The notes under the pieces are model-generated. The model was not told the DNA's origin and made no database searches. It saw only the letters and a list, made by a program, of their open reading frames with translations. 64,000 nt of DNA from UTCHB3 sp964625575 (GTDB lineage: Bacteria; Bacteroidota; Ignavibacteria; Ignavibacteriales; Ignavibacteriaceae): assembly GCA_964625575.1 (NCBI GenBank), contig CAZVBQ010000011.1, positions 1 through 64,000 of the forward strand, read 5' to 3'. The position numbers and the translations under genes were made by a program. Numbering within the stretch: position 1 is the stretch's first letter; every line of letters starts with the position of its first letter. Positions 16,624 to 25,807 of the stretch are shown piece after piece.

Positions 16624-19472
16624 ATGAAAAAAATTCTCCTCTCTATCTTCTTCTCGGTCACACTCCTCTCAGCGGTCTTCGCTCAGGAGTCGTGGCAGAA
16701 AGTTAAGATATACTCCAACGACCTGAAATCGGATATCGCGATGCTCAGGAAAGTTGGTGTAACAATCGATGAAGGTTTCACCGGAAAAGACAACTCGATC
16801 TCGGTTTTCCTCCCTGCTTCAGACGTGGAAAAACTCAGATCAACCGGCATCCGTTTCGATGTGGTGATCAGCGACTGGGACGCGTACTACAAGTCACTCC
16901 CCGTTCTCTCACCCGAAGAACAACTTGCTGTCAGACAGCAAAGCAAACAAACCTATGGTGTCGAAGGCCTTACCTACGGTACAATGGGTGGTTTCTACAN
17001 NNNNNNNNNNNNNNNNNNNNNNNNNNNNNNNNNNNNNNNNNNNNNNNNNNNNNNNNNNNNNNNNNNNNNNNNNNNNNNNNNNNNNNNNNNNNNNNNNNNA
17101 AACAAACCTATGGTGTCGAAGGCCTTACCTACGGTACAATGGGTGGTTTCTACACCCTGGCCGAAATATACGCCCAGCTCGACAGCATGCGCGCGCGGTT
17201 TCCGAACCTGATCACTCAGAAAGTGGCGATCGGTACAACCCTTGAAAACAGACCAATTTACGCGGTAAAAATTTCGGATAACCCCGATGCTACCGAAAAC
17301 GAACCAAGAGCGCTTTATACCGCCCTGATTCATGCACGCGAACCCGCCGGTATGATGACGGTTATCTACTACATGTACTACCTGCTCGAAAATTACAACA
17401 CCGACAACGCGGTCAAGTACCTTGTTGATAACCGCGAGATATGGTTTATCCCCTGCATAAACCCCGATGGATATGAGTATAACAGATCGACCAACCCCAA
17501 CGGCGGTGGCCTGTGGCGGAAAAACCGCAGCCTGAACAGCGGCGCGTATGGAGTTGATCTTAACAGAAATTTTGGACCTTACTCCTACTGGAATTCGCCT
17601 AATGGCGGATCCAGCACTGTGGCTTCCGATATCGATTATCGCGGTCCTTCCGAATTCTCTGAAAGGGAAACCCAGGCGATCAAGAATTTCGCCGTTGGCA
17701 AGAACTTCAAAACGGCGCTTAATTACCACACTTTCAGCAATCTTCTGATCTACCCTTACGGTTGCTGGACCTATCTGCCTCCTGACTCCGCTACCTTTAT
17801 AGAGTATGCCTCCGATATGGTGGCAATGAACGGCTACTCCCCCGGAACATCATGGCAGTTACTATACCCTGTGAGGGGCTCCTCTGATGATTACATGTAC
17901 GATGGCGACCCCGAGGGCACGGGCAAAGTGTTCGCGATGACCCCCGAAGTTGGGGGCGATTCCGATGACTTCTGGCCTCCACAGTCACGCATTTTCCCTC
18001 TCGCCATTGAGAATCTCCGTCCCAATCTTTATTACACCTGGGTTGCAGGCGACTATGTTTCGCTCGCATCCTACCAGCTCAATAAACAGTATATAAGCCC
18101 GGGTGATCAGGTTCAGATGAACCTGACAATGAAGAACAAGGGGCTTTCAAACGCCGAGAACATCACCGTTACACTCGAGTCACTATCAGGTTTGATGACG
18201 GTGAGTAATGGAACTGTAAATGTTCCCCTGGTCACTTCAAGAGGAACTTATACCACCACTTCACCTTTGACCTTCACCATCGCGTTTAACGCCCCAATTG
18301 ACACGCTCGTGAAAGCGAGAATTGTAACTTCAAAGAACGGTGTAATGATGAGTGCCGACACACTCGGTTTCATCACCGGAGTGCCAACTTTCGTGTTCAA
18401 AGACACCACGGACAACCCTCTTCTGAACTGGACTGTCACCGCTACCCCCTCAACCCCCAAGTGGGAAGCAACAACCACTGATTTCCACTCAGGTCCCACT
18501 TCTTTTACTGATTCCAAATCAGGCAACTACGCCAACAACGCGACGGTTACGATGGCGACCACAAATCCGATTTCTTTGGTTGGCTACTCGAATCCAAAAC
18601 TTTCCTTCTGGACAAAGTGGAGCACAGAGTCCGATTACGATTGCGGCGTGCTAATGATCTCTACCAACAATGGTTCAACCTGGACTGCTCTTGCTGGTTC
18701 GTTGACCAAACCGGCCTCCGGTCTTGGAAAACAAACCCCGGCAGGAATGCCCGTTTACGAAGGTGTATCGAGTAACTGGAAACAGGAACAGATCAGCCTC
18801 TCTGCTTACGCGAACCAGTCGATCAAACTAAAATTTGAGTTGAGATCGGATGTTGGTTTGGTTGCCGACGGATGGTATGTTGACGATATCGGCATCATGG
18901 TTTATAGTGCCGTTCCTGTTGAACTGGTCTCTTTCACGGGAAATATCAGCGGCGGCATGGTCAATCTTGATTGGTCAACCGCGACCGAGTTAAACAATCG
19001 CGGGTTTGAAGTGCAGCGCTCACTCAACGGAAGTGAATGGTTCACCGCCGGATTCATCGAGTGCGCGGGTACAAAAACTTCCTCAACAAACTATCACTTC
19101 TCCGAGCAGGTCGCCGGCACGGGAACGATACAGTACAGATTAAAACAGATCGACTTCGATGGTACCTACAAGTTCCACGGGCCTGTTAATATCGAGTCAG
19201 ACGTGGTGCTTTCGTACGATCTTATGCAAAACTACCCGAATCCGTTCAATCCTGAAACCGTGATCAGGTTCAACACCGCTTCGGATGGCAATGTTTCGAT
19301 CAACGTCTATGATATCCTTGGCAACAAGGTAAGCACGCTCGTTAACGGCTTTATGAAAGCAGGCGGGCATCAGGTTTCATTCAAACCCGAAGGCCTCACC
19401 TCCGGTATCTATTTCTACGAGATGGTTACCCCCGGCTTCTCCAAAAAATTGAAGATGCTCTACCTCAAATAA
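16624..19472 (+). CDS. Secreted M14 zinc carboxypeptidase with T9SS sorting domain (interrupted by assembly gap)
   Basis: An exported metallocarboxypeptidase. It has a signal peptide (1-20, ending V-F-A-Q), a propeptide (about 22-115) and an M14 catalytic domain with zinc ligands H-A-R-E (H185, E188), the N-R-N-F substrate-binding motif, H317 in N-Y-H-T and catalytic E390 in M-T-P-E-V-G-G. These are followed by beta-rich domains and a T9SS type A sorting domain (Q-N-Y-P-N-P-F-N-P, final residues K-M-L-Y-L-K). Numbering assumes the 100-N gap is removed: the 55 bases before it (16945-16999) repeat exactly after it (17100-17154). Collapsing the copies gives one in-frame protein of 897 residues. 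It is probably anchored at the cell surface or released, where it degrades peptides. Confidence 0.93.
16945..17154. other. Assembly gap flanked by an exact 55-base duplication
   Basis: One hundred N (17000-17099) are flanked by identical 55-base sequences, 16945-16999 and 17100-17154. The two copies are the same piece of the carboxypeptidase gene. Removing one copy plus the gap restores the reading frame (155 bases removed; left frame and right frame then agree). The simplest reading is that two contigs ending in a shared 55-mer were scaffolded without being merged. Confidence 0.93.
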
Positions 19473-19555
19473 GAACTTCAGTAACTTGGTACTCCGGTAC
19501 TTCAGTACTTCCGTGAAATTACAGAAGTACCGGAGTGCCGGAGTGCCGAAGTTCT
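19473..19555. repeat. Octamer repeats forming a long inverted repeat between convergent genes
   Basis: The whole gap between the carboxypeptidase stop and the AlkD stop is one inverted repeat. The left arm has octamers such as GGTACTCC, GGTACTTC and AGTACTTC; the right arm has GAAGTACC and two GGAGTGCC. Positions 19488-19503 pair with 19524-19539 at 15 of 16 positions, and GAACTTC at 19473 pairs with GAAGTTC at 19548. It may act as a bidirectional transcription barrier, although T-tracts are absent. Confidence 0.8.
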
Positions 19556-20230
19556 CTAATCCTTGATTCTCGCGATGATCTTCGGATCGTTCAGCTCCCT
19601 TTTAGCGTCGAGCGCTATCCAGTTTATCTTGTCTTTATGCGAAAGGATCCTTTCACAAGTGATCAAAGCATTGATCCGGAGGGTTGAGTTCTTCTTGCCG
19701 ATCTGGCGGATGCCCCAGTTAACGGCTTTCTTAACAAAATTCCTTTTGTCGTCAGCGCCTTCGTAAAGATCATCAAGCCAGTCGATAAAAATTGTGTTGG
19801 GCAGTTTCTTCCCGTGAACGGCGAGAACGGCCATCAGAACAAAACCCTGCCGTTTCCTGAACTCTTCCTCACTTTTGATCCACTCTTTGATCTTGTCGAA
19901 CACCCAGTCGCATTTTCTGAAGAGATAAAGCGCGGCGCCGTCAGTTAGATCCCATGAGGTCATTTCAGGCATCCATTCTTCAGCATCCTCCGCGGTGAAC
20001 TGTTCAGGATCAGCGATCATGAAGCTTAATATCCTCGCATCATGATTGCCGGAGCGCCACAATTCAAGGGAAAGTTGGTGATCTTTTTTGATCTTTTTCG
20101 CCACTGATTTGATCACGGGAAGCGGAACCCCGAATGAAGATTCCGCTTTTATCCCAAAGCGTGCCCTGCCTTCCCTGACATCTTCACGGCCAAAGGACCT
20201 GAGTTCTGAAAGTACTTCTTCTGCTGTCAT
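19556..20230 (-). CDS. DNA alkylation repair protein, AlkD-like HEAT-repeat family
   Basis: A 224-residue all-helical protein of the AlkC/AlkD DNA-glycosylase superfamily, which removes alkylated bases such as N3- and N7-alkylpurines. Features typical of the family are the N-terminal F-G-I-K-A ... G-V-P-L-P-V-I-K segment, the W-x-S-G-N-H-D-A-R repeat and F-V-K-K-A-V-N-W-G-I-R-Q-I-G-K near 165-180. No catalytic residue can be assigned with certainty by eye. Its start overlaps the end of the aldo/keto reductase gene upstream by four bases, so the two are probably cotranscribed, though no functional link is known. Confidence 0.88.
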   Translation of the reverse strand: MTAEEVLSELRSFGREDVREGRARFGIKAESSFGVPLPVIKSVAKKIKKDHQLSLELWRSGNHDARILSFMIADPEQFTAEDAEEWMPEMTSWDLTDGAALYLFRKCDWVFDKIKEWIKSEEEFRKRQGFVLMAVLAVHGKKLPNTIFIDWLDDLYEGADDKRNFVKKAVNWGIRQIGKKNSTLRINALITCERILSHKDKINWIALDAKRELNDPKIIARIKD

Positions 20231-21261
20231 GGTTTTCTATGGTTATCAAGACGGTCGAACATGCCGCCATAAAGCAGCTCGGTTGCTTGAGGCCCCGCGA
20301 GCATGTCATGAGGGAAACCCGGCTCAATCTTTGTGATCTCATCAAGAAGTGCCAGTTTATCGGCCGGGATCTCGAAGTTCAGACATCCGAGGCTGTCAAC
20401 TATCTGCGCCTCTGTTCTCGCGCCTATCACGGGAATTATCCGGTATCTGTTCTGTCTGTGCCAGTTCATCGCGACCTGAGTGGCGGATACCCCGAGCTCA
20501 TTCGCTATCGCTACCACTTTCTCGGTTATCGAATTGCTGCGGTCGTTTCGCCTTTGGCTTACCGGTTTGATTCTTCCCGTAGCGCCGGGATCCTTAAGGT
20601 ATTTGCCGGAAAGCACTCCACCCGCTATCGGTGCCCAGGAAGTGCAGGTAATGTCAAATTGTTCACACATTGGCAGAAGGTCTCGCTCGGCTTCGCGTTT
20701 AATGAGATTATACTCAGCCTGAAGCGCGATGAACTGGCTCCATCCCTTCAATTCAGCCATCACCTGCGCGGCGGATACCACCCACGCCGGTGTGTCGGAA
20801 ATGGCGATATAAGTCACCTTTCCCATCCTGATCAGATCGTCGAGCCCGCGCAGCACTTCATCCATGGGAGTGGTAAAATCCCACATGTGAACATAAAGAA
20901 TGTCAATATAGTCGGTGCCAAGGCGTTTAAGGCTTCCCTCAACCGAGCGGAACATGTTTTTGCGGCTGTTTCCGGCATCGTTAAGGTCACCTCTTTGAGT
21001 ATAAAGACTGTATTTGGTAGCGAGAACATATTTGTCACGCTCGCTTCCCATGAACTCACCCAGGAATTTCTCACTCGTTCCCTCAGTATACCGGTTCGCT
21101 GTATCAATAAAATTACCGCCTGCCTCAACAAAACGGTCAAAAACCTTCCGGCTCTCCTCTTTATCGGCACCCGACCCCCATTCCGTTCCGAATGACATCG
21201 CGCCCAGACAAAGCTCTGAAACCCTAAGACCTGACCTGCCAAGCAACTTGTATCTCATCAT
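20227..21261 (-). CDS. Aldo/keto reductase
   Basis: An NAD(P)H-dependent oxidoreductase of the AKR superfamily, closest in look to the YajO / potassium-channel beta-subunit-like branch. Seen in the 344 residues are the N-terminal G-R-S-G-L-R-V-S-E-L-C-L-G, the catalytic set D-T-A-N-R-Y (Asp and Tyr), L-A-T-K (Lys) and H-M-W-D (His), and a C-terminal I-P-V-I-G-A-R-T cofactor-binding segment. Substrate cannot be predicted. It is first in a two-gene operon with the AlkD-like gene. Confidence 0.93.
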   Translation of the reverse strand: MMRYKLLGRSGLRVSELCLGAMSFGTEWGSGADKEESRKVFDRFVEAGGNFIDTANRYTEGTSEKFLGEFMGSERDKYVLATKYSLYTQRGDLNDAGNSRKNMFRSVEGSLKRLGTDYIDILYVHMWDFTTPMDEVLRGLDDLIRMGKVTYIAISDTPAWVVSAAQVMAELKGWSQFIALQAEYNLIKREAERDLLPMCEQFDITCTSWAPIAGGVLSGKYLKDPGATGRIKPVSQRRNDRSNSITEKVVAIANELGVSATQVAMNWHRQNRYRIIPVIGARTEAQIVDSLGCLNFEIPADKLALLDEITKIEPGFPHDMLAGPQATELLYGGMFDRLDNHRKP

Positions 21262-21974
21262 AACAATCTTTCAAATTTTGTGAATACACTTACCGAAATA
21301 TACGAATTCGGCGTGAGTGGCGTTGCCCGCTTGCCCCCTTTGGGGTTGCCCACCTGTCCCTTGGGGTGGCGAGTAGTGAGTAGTGAGTGGCGAGTAGCGA
21401 GATATGCCCCTTGAGGTTATGCGCTGCAAGGAGTGAACTGAGTGGAGCAGACCTCCTTTTTCTGTCCTAAGCCGTGAATCATCTTCCGTGGAATTGGAAA
21501 TATCCGATGTTCGATCAATTCTTGGCGCAAACGGCCGCACCTGTGATTACTGGTAGATAAAGCTCTCTGTGACTCAGTAAGCTATGGCTTGAGAGAACTA
21601 GTTGTTAATATTTTTCCTTAGCAATGTATTGAAGTAATTATCAATTATTCAATAATAGTAGAGTGATTTTTTATATTCTGTAATTTATATTTACCCAATC
21701 ATGATATCTATAAAATCATGAATACACAACCTGAATAGGTTAACCTCCTGCAATTAAAACGATGAATTTCACGGATTTTCAGCACCCAGGAGAACTAATA
21801 ATCAGCTTTCTAATCCACTGATAAAGTGAAACAAAGTAACAGTTGAAGGACGCTTACTAATGTCACAGTAGTATCTAAGCATTGGCTCATTAAATGTAAA
21901 ATGTGCTTGTCCATTCTAATTAAGTACATATTCGGAAACTTATCAGCATGGCTAGTTTCTGACCCTTACAAATC
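21262..21974. other. Long intergenic region at the edge of an accessory block
   Basis: 713 bases with no supported gene. The right-hand end (about 21300-21450) is GC-richer and holds the heptamer array described at 21371. From about 21540 leftward into the methyltransferase the DNA becomes clearly AT-rich, which suggests the boundary of inserted DNA near 21.5 kb. I found no attachment-site duplication by eye. Confidence 0.55.
21371..21398. repeat. Heptamer tandem repeat GAGTAGT, four copies
   Basis: Four head-to-tail heptamers (GAGTAGT, GAGTAGT, GAGTGGC, GAGTAGC) plus a partial GAG lie upstream of the aldo/keto reductase gene, at the edge of the AT-rich accessory block. Confidence 0.75.
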
Positions 21975-22994
21975 TCAAAGTCCTCCCTGATTAAATTCAC
22001 CCGAGGGTTCAAAAAGAAAAGGTTGAGAAATGAAATCTTCAACATTGAGACATGCATTTTTTTCTCTCACCAGTTTTTCGAGAAGTAATCTTACTTTTTC
22101 AATACTCTCGTCAGGAATAAAACGCAGAACTGAAGTTGCAAGATACTTATGATCTGATTCAAAAGACAACCATTTCCTATCAAGTTGCTCCGCCATCCAC
22201 CCAGTAGTGTTAGATCCAGCAAATATATCCAGTACCAGATCTTTCTCTTGGGTAAGGAACTTGATAAAAAACTCTGGAAGTTTCGCGGGGAATCGGGCGG
22301 GGTGACCAGGTATCTTCAATTCCTTGCAATACCTTAGATAATACGAATTACTATCGGTGTTCGGTATTTGCAAAAGATTTGAAGGTATGGCCCCGCCATT
22401 ATCGGTAAAAAACCCATCGCTAATGTCGTGACCTGATGGGCGTTTTTTCGGGGTATAGTACTTTGTATTTGCTGCAATAAGTTTTTTCATACGGTCAGAA
22501 TACTCGGTCAAAACATTCCTTACATCAGCCTTTGGATAGTCTGTCTTCGACAACCACCAAATAGTATTTACTGCATCTTTTACTCGTATTTTCCTTTTAT
22601 TGACCCACTCGATAGGCGATGGAAGTTTTGCTGGATTGTACCAAAAAAATTCCTCTGCCAATTTCCAGCCCTGCTCATCACACAACCTAACCAATAATCG
22701 GAAATTATAAATTGATCGAATCGGGGACCCTTTTTGGTAGGCACCGCCTAAATCGATGACTAAACTTCCCTCATTCTTGATTACACGTTTAACCTCTGCT
22801 GTAAACTGCAAAACCCAATCGATATACTCAGTCTGATCCTTGTTCCCGTACTCTTTCGGTCTTGAAAGTGCAAATGGAGGCGAAGTGATAACAAGGTCAA
22901 TCGAATTTTCGGGGATATCTCTCAACAATAATAGTGAATCACCTACTACAGCATTACCTAACTTTGTTTTGTATAAATATTCCATCTCTCTCAT
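21975..22994 (-). CDS. Site-specific DNA methyltransferase with SPPF motif (N4-cytosine type likely)
   Basis: A beta-class amino-methyltransferase of 339 residues. The catalytic motif T-S-P-P-F (37-41) comes first; the SAM-binding motif D-I-F-A-G-S-N-T-T-G lies near residue 260. S-P-P instead of D/N-P-P points to N4-cytosine methylation, as in M.PvuII-like enzymes, although some N6-adenine enzymes share it. A target-recognition region fits between the motifs. The ATG follows the HEAT/nuclease stop after one base; an ATG three codons later is an alternative start. The partner upstream carries a PD-(D/E)XK-like motif, so the pair is probably a type II-like restriction-modification system. Confidence 0.88.
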   Translation of the reverse strand: MREMEYLYKTKLGNAVVGDSLLLLRDIPENSIDLVITSPPFALSRPKEYGNKDQTEYIDWVLQFTAEVKRVIKNEGSLVIDLGGAYQKGSPIRSIYNFRLLVRLCDEQGWKLAEEFFWYNPAKLPSPIEWVNKRKIRVKDAVNTIWWLSKTDYPKADVRNVLTEYSDRMKKLIAANTKYYTPKKRPSGHDISDGFFTDNGGAIPSNLLQIPNTDSNSYYLRYCKELKIPGHPARFPAKLPEFFIKFLTQEKDLVLDIFAGSNTTGWMAEQLDRKWLSFESDHKYLATSVLRFIPDESIEKVRLLLEKLVREKNACLNVEDFISQPFLFEPSGEFNQGGL

Positions 22995-22995
22995 T

Positions 22996-24444
22996 TCAGT
23001 ATTCTTTTAAATTATTTACATAACTGGTAATTATCTTCCAGAGTAATGTGACTGCAAAGTAAACTTCAGGGTCTTTATGCTTCAACTCCTCTATCTCTGC
23101 AACACAGCGTTCTTCGCCTCTTGAACCAAGTATATAAGCCGTCCAATGACGTACTTCGACATCACTTAGATTTTCTATAAGGTTTTTATTATCGAGAAAA
23201 TTTGATCTCGAAAGAGCCCATGCAATTCCTGGCTTTTCTTCGGATGAGGCTTCTAAAAAATAGTTGGTAATTTCGCTGCTGAAATCTTCGGTAAGTTTAG
23301 CAAGAGCTCTTGCTGCTTCAATTCGAACATTCATATTCATTTGATTGAAACTGTTAATGAGAACTGATAATGCAAGATAATTATTTAGTTCGCCCAATCC
23401 CCAAGCTGCACCGGCACGAATTTCCGAATCATAGTTCTCATCTAGTAATACCTGGCAAAGTATTGAACAGGCTTTTTCTGTTTTGATTTCTGCGAGTACA
23501 ATTACGGTCTCAAGCACATTTTGTAAGTACTTATCTTTAAGACACTCGCTAATAAATTCATAACCTGTTGCAACTCCCAATCGCGCTAAACTGGCCGAGG
23601 CTTCCAATCTCACAAAAATATGTTCATCTTCATCTGAAATACGTTCTTCCAGTGCAGATATTACGCTCTTCCCACTAAAATAACTTAGTGCTTTCGCTGA
23701 AGCATATCTTTCGCTTAGATTCACAGATGTAAGATTATTCAAATAATAATCAACTCCAACTGTGGAGAGTGGGATATCACGCCAAACATCTACTACCGAG
23801 GCAAGAATTTGATTTGGGATTACTGTTTCACCAATTCTAACCTGTGGTTTTAGATTTACCCCAGATTTGCTCAACTTGGTCCAATTTGTTCTGTCTTTAA
23901 TTGTGCGATACTTAATGATATTATTGATTTCTGTCACTTCGCCGTGCGATGTTGCAATTGTGGAAACCCATTTAACTCTTGCTTCAAAACCTTCCTGTGA
24001 GCCCTTCGGCTTTGTGTAGACCACTCGGTTCTGAACTGCCGCTTCACGCATTCCTTTGACTGATAGAAATTGAACTAAATCTTGGGCCTCCCATTCAATT
24101 GGTGAATTTCCAATTTTTTGGCAGATTACTATTGCAACAAAATCACTATCCTTCAATCCAACATCCCAACCTCTCTCAGGATCTTTCAAGGAATGCGACA
24201 TTGATATTTCGAGCTTTGTCTTAGCTCTGGACTCAATCCTTATTCCACTTCTGACACAGAGTATATCAGGTACCCTAATCCTCTTTATCTTGATATTCTT
24301 CCAAATTTTATAACTTAATGATCCTCTTTCAAGTTCAATAGGTTGATGTCCAGTTCTTTCGAGAAAATCGAATACTTTTCGCGCTCCTAGAGCTCCAATA
24401 ACTAATTTCTCTAAGAAACTTTCATCAGATTTAAAAGTAGGCAT
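22996..24444 (-). CDS. Putative restriction endonuclease: PD-(D/E)XK-like domain fused to HEAT repeats
   Basis: A 482-residue protein. The N-terminal part has R-V-P-D60-I-L followed by I-R-I-E71-S-R-A-K-T-K77, a PD-(D/E)XK-like arrangement with E71 and K75/K77 as candidate active-site residues, then a conserved-looking M-S-H-S and R-G-W-D-V-G-L-K-D-S-D. The C-terminal part (about 235-475) is a run of HEAT/PBS-lyase repeats such as I-R-A-G-A-A-W-G-L-G-E-L and V-R-I-E-A-A-R-A-L-A-K-L. It is cotranscribed with the SPPF methyltransferase, one base apart. I infer a restriction enzyme in which HEAT repeats shape DNA binding; this architecture is not among the textbook restriction families. Confidence 0.65.
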   Translation of the reverse strand: MPTFKSDESFLEKLVIGALGARKVFDFLERTGHQPIELERGSLSYKIWKNIKIKRIRVPDILCVRSGIRIESRAKTKLEISMSHSLKDPERGWDVGLKDSDFVAIVICQKIGNSPIEWEAQDLVQFLSVKGMREAAVQNRVVYTKPKGSQEGFEARVKWVSTIATSHGEVTEINNIIKYRTIKDRTNWTKLSKSGVNLKPQVRIGETVIPNQILASVVDVWRDIPLSTVGVDYYLNNLTSVNLSERYASAKALSYFSGKSVISALEERISDEDEHIFVRLEASASLARLGVATGYEFISECLKDKYLQNVLETVIVLAEIKTEKACSILCQVLLDENYDSEIRAGAAWGLGELNNYLALSVLINSFNQMNMNVRIEAARALAKLTEDFSSEITNYFLEASSEEKPGIAWALSRSNFLDNKNLIENLSDVEVRHWTAYILGSRGEERCVAEIEELKHKDPEVYFAVTLLWKIITSYVNNLKEY

Positions 24445-25046
24445 AAATATTTCCTTTTAAATAATAAAACAAATTTCCGGTGATAGGGCAAGTTCGAAAA
24501 ATAATTAGCCCGAATCCAACTATGTAATCAATAGATTAATACTTTAAGTTAATGTATTGTAAATGGTCAGCAACTATCACATCAGCCAGTTTCACATTAA
24601 ATAAAGAGTATCAAAATTCAAATTTATAACAATTAAATATCTGCTTTCAACTGGTTGAAGAGTAGATGCTAAAATTTCGCTTGATCTTGCCTCCATAGTT
24701 TAGCGGAAAACAGGATTTAATTAGTTGGAAATAATGTAGAAGGTCAGACATTTTTCTACAACTTCAGTATCAGGGATTTAGCGATTAGAAGTTTTTGGTT
24801 TTTCTCCCTCAATTTAGCATCAAAGCGGTTAAATAAAAAGTCTTTCGGAGTTAGGTAGAACAAGGAAGAGTCTAGTTGCTTGGAATTATAATATTCGATA
24901 AACTTTCATATCTGCTTTCTTGCATTGTCAAACTCTACCATCAATGTTTTGCTGAGGTACTCTATAGGTATAGTTCCGCGATAGCCTTTGATCTTGCTAA
25001 TACTCTGTGGATAATCGACAGAAGTTCTGATATATTCGGATTCGGT
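24445..25046. other. AT-rich non-coding region next to a truncated insertion sequence
   Basis: 600 bases without a supported gene. Immediately past the truncated transposase stop the same strand stays open for about 40 codons, but this reads as unrelated sequence rather than the rest of an IS3 OrfB. No convincing terminal inverted repeat or target-site duplication was found. Confidence 0.5.
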
Positions 25047-25049
25047 AGA

Positions 25050-25360
25050 TTAGAGGACACGATATTTAGTAGAAGGACTTACGGCAACAACATCGGCATC
25101 GAGCATCATATAAGTCAGTCGTCTGTACCCTTCACCGGGGTGTTCACGGGCATAATCAACGATGGCCTCTCTCTCCCAATTCAGGAGATAACCTCCCTTT
25201 GGTATCTTACCGTTATGCCTGTTACCGGTACCTGATCGTTTCTTCCAATCATGAAACTTCGCGGTACTAATACCGACCAGAGAGAGTAGCGATTTAACAG
25301 TGTAGCCGGTCATTGGACTTATCATCTGAATAAACCCAATGATTGAGTCTCTAATGTCAG
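25050..25360 (-). pseudogene. Truncated IS3-family transposase OrfB (N-terminal remnant)
   Basis: The first roughly 100 residues of an IS3-type OrfB. The frame opens in overlap with the end of OrfA and reads L-W-V-E-P-D-I-R-D-S, then the helix-turn-helix region G-I-S-T-A-K-F-H-D-W-K and H-P-G-E-G-Y-R-R-L-T-Y-M-M-L-D-A, ending at Y-R-V-L followed by a stop. The DDE catalytic core (about 180 further residues) is missing, so it cannot transpose. Frame B overlaps frame A as expected for programmed -1 frameshifting in this family. Confidence 0.8.
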
Positions 25361-25378
25361 GTTCAACCCAGAGCCCAT

Positions 25379-25693
25379 TCAGACATCCCCACCGATACTT
25401 TTTTTTATTTCTATGTTCTCTCTCAGAAGGAAGGAAATGGCTTCATCCCGCTTCCGGAGTTTCTCTTCGAGTTGCGCTACCTTGGTTGAGCTCTCATCGG
25501 ATTTAGCAGGTTTACCTGTGGTGTTGGCAAAGATCGCGGTGGCATTTTCGAAGAGTTTCTTTTTCCAGGAGTAGATATCATTGACATGAATACCGTACTT
25601 CTCGGCGACTTGACTGATGAATAGTTTATCCTCCAGAAGCTCTCTGAGGACGATAACTCTTTGTGCGGGTGTGAATCTCTTTTTCGTTTGCAC
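25379..25693 (-). CDS. IS3-family transposase OrfA (part of a dead element)
   Basis: A 104-residue helix-turn-helix protein: R-F-T-P-A-Q-R-V-I-V-L-R-E-L-L, then I-S-Q-V-A-E-K-Y-G-I-H-V-N-D-I-Y-S-W-K-K, then a leucine-zipper-like heptad region (V-A-Q-L-E-E-K-L-R-K-R). This matches OrfA of IS3/IS911-type elements. OrfB downstream is truncated, so the element is inactive. Confidence 0.82.
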   Translation of the reverse strand: MQTKKRFTPAQRVIVLRELLEDKLFISQVAEKYGIHVNDIYSWKKKLFENATAIFANTTGKPAKSDESSTKVAQLEEKLRKRDEAISFLLRENIEIKKSIGGDV

Positions 25694-25807
25694 TACAGGA
25701 ATTTCGTTTTTTGTTTGTTACATCAAACAAATTTATGAAATCACGTTTCCACATTAAACTTTGAAACAATCTTTCATTGGACTCATTAAAGAATAATTTT
25801 ATGCGAG

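Larger units (their letters stand above)
25047..25740 (-). mobile_element. IS3-family insertion sequence remnant
   Basis: Comprises orfA and a 5' fragment of orfB on the minus strand. Just upstream of orfA, TTTGTTTG (25710-25717) and CAAACAAA (25724-25731) form a perfect 8-bp hairpin. It sits between the methyltransferase/HEAT pair and the graspetide operon, and the flanking DNA is AT-rich, consistent with past transfer. Confidence 0.7.

Noticed and set aside
24876..25235. Plus-strand open frame antisense to the IS3 remnant
   Set aside because: It overlaps the recognisable OrfB fragment on the other strand, which explains the openness.
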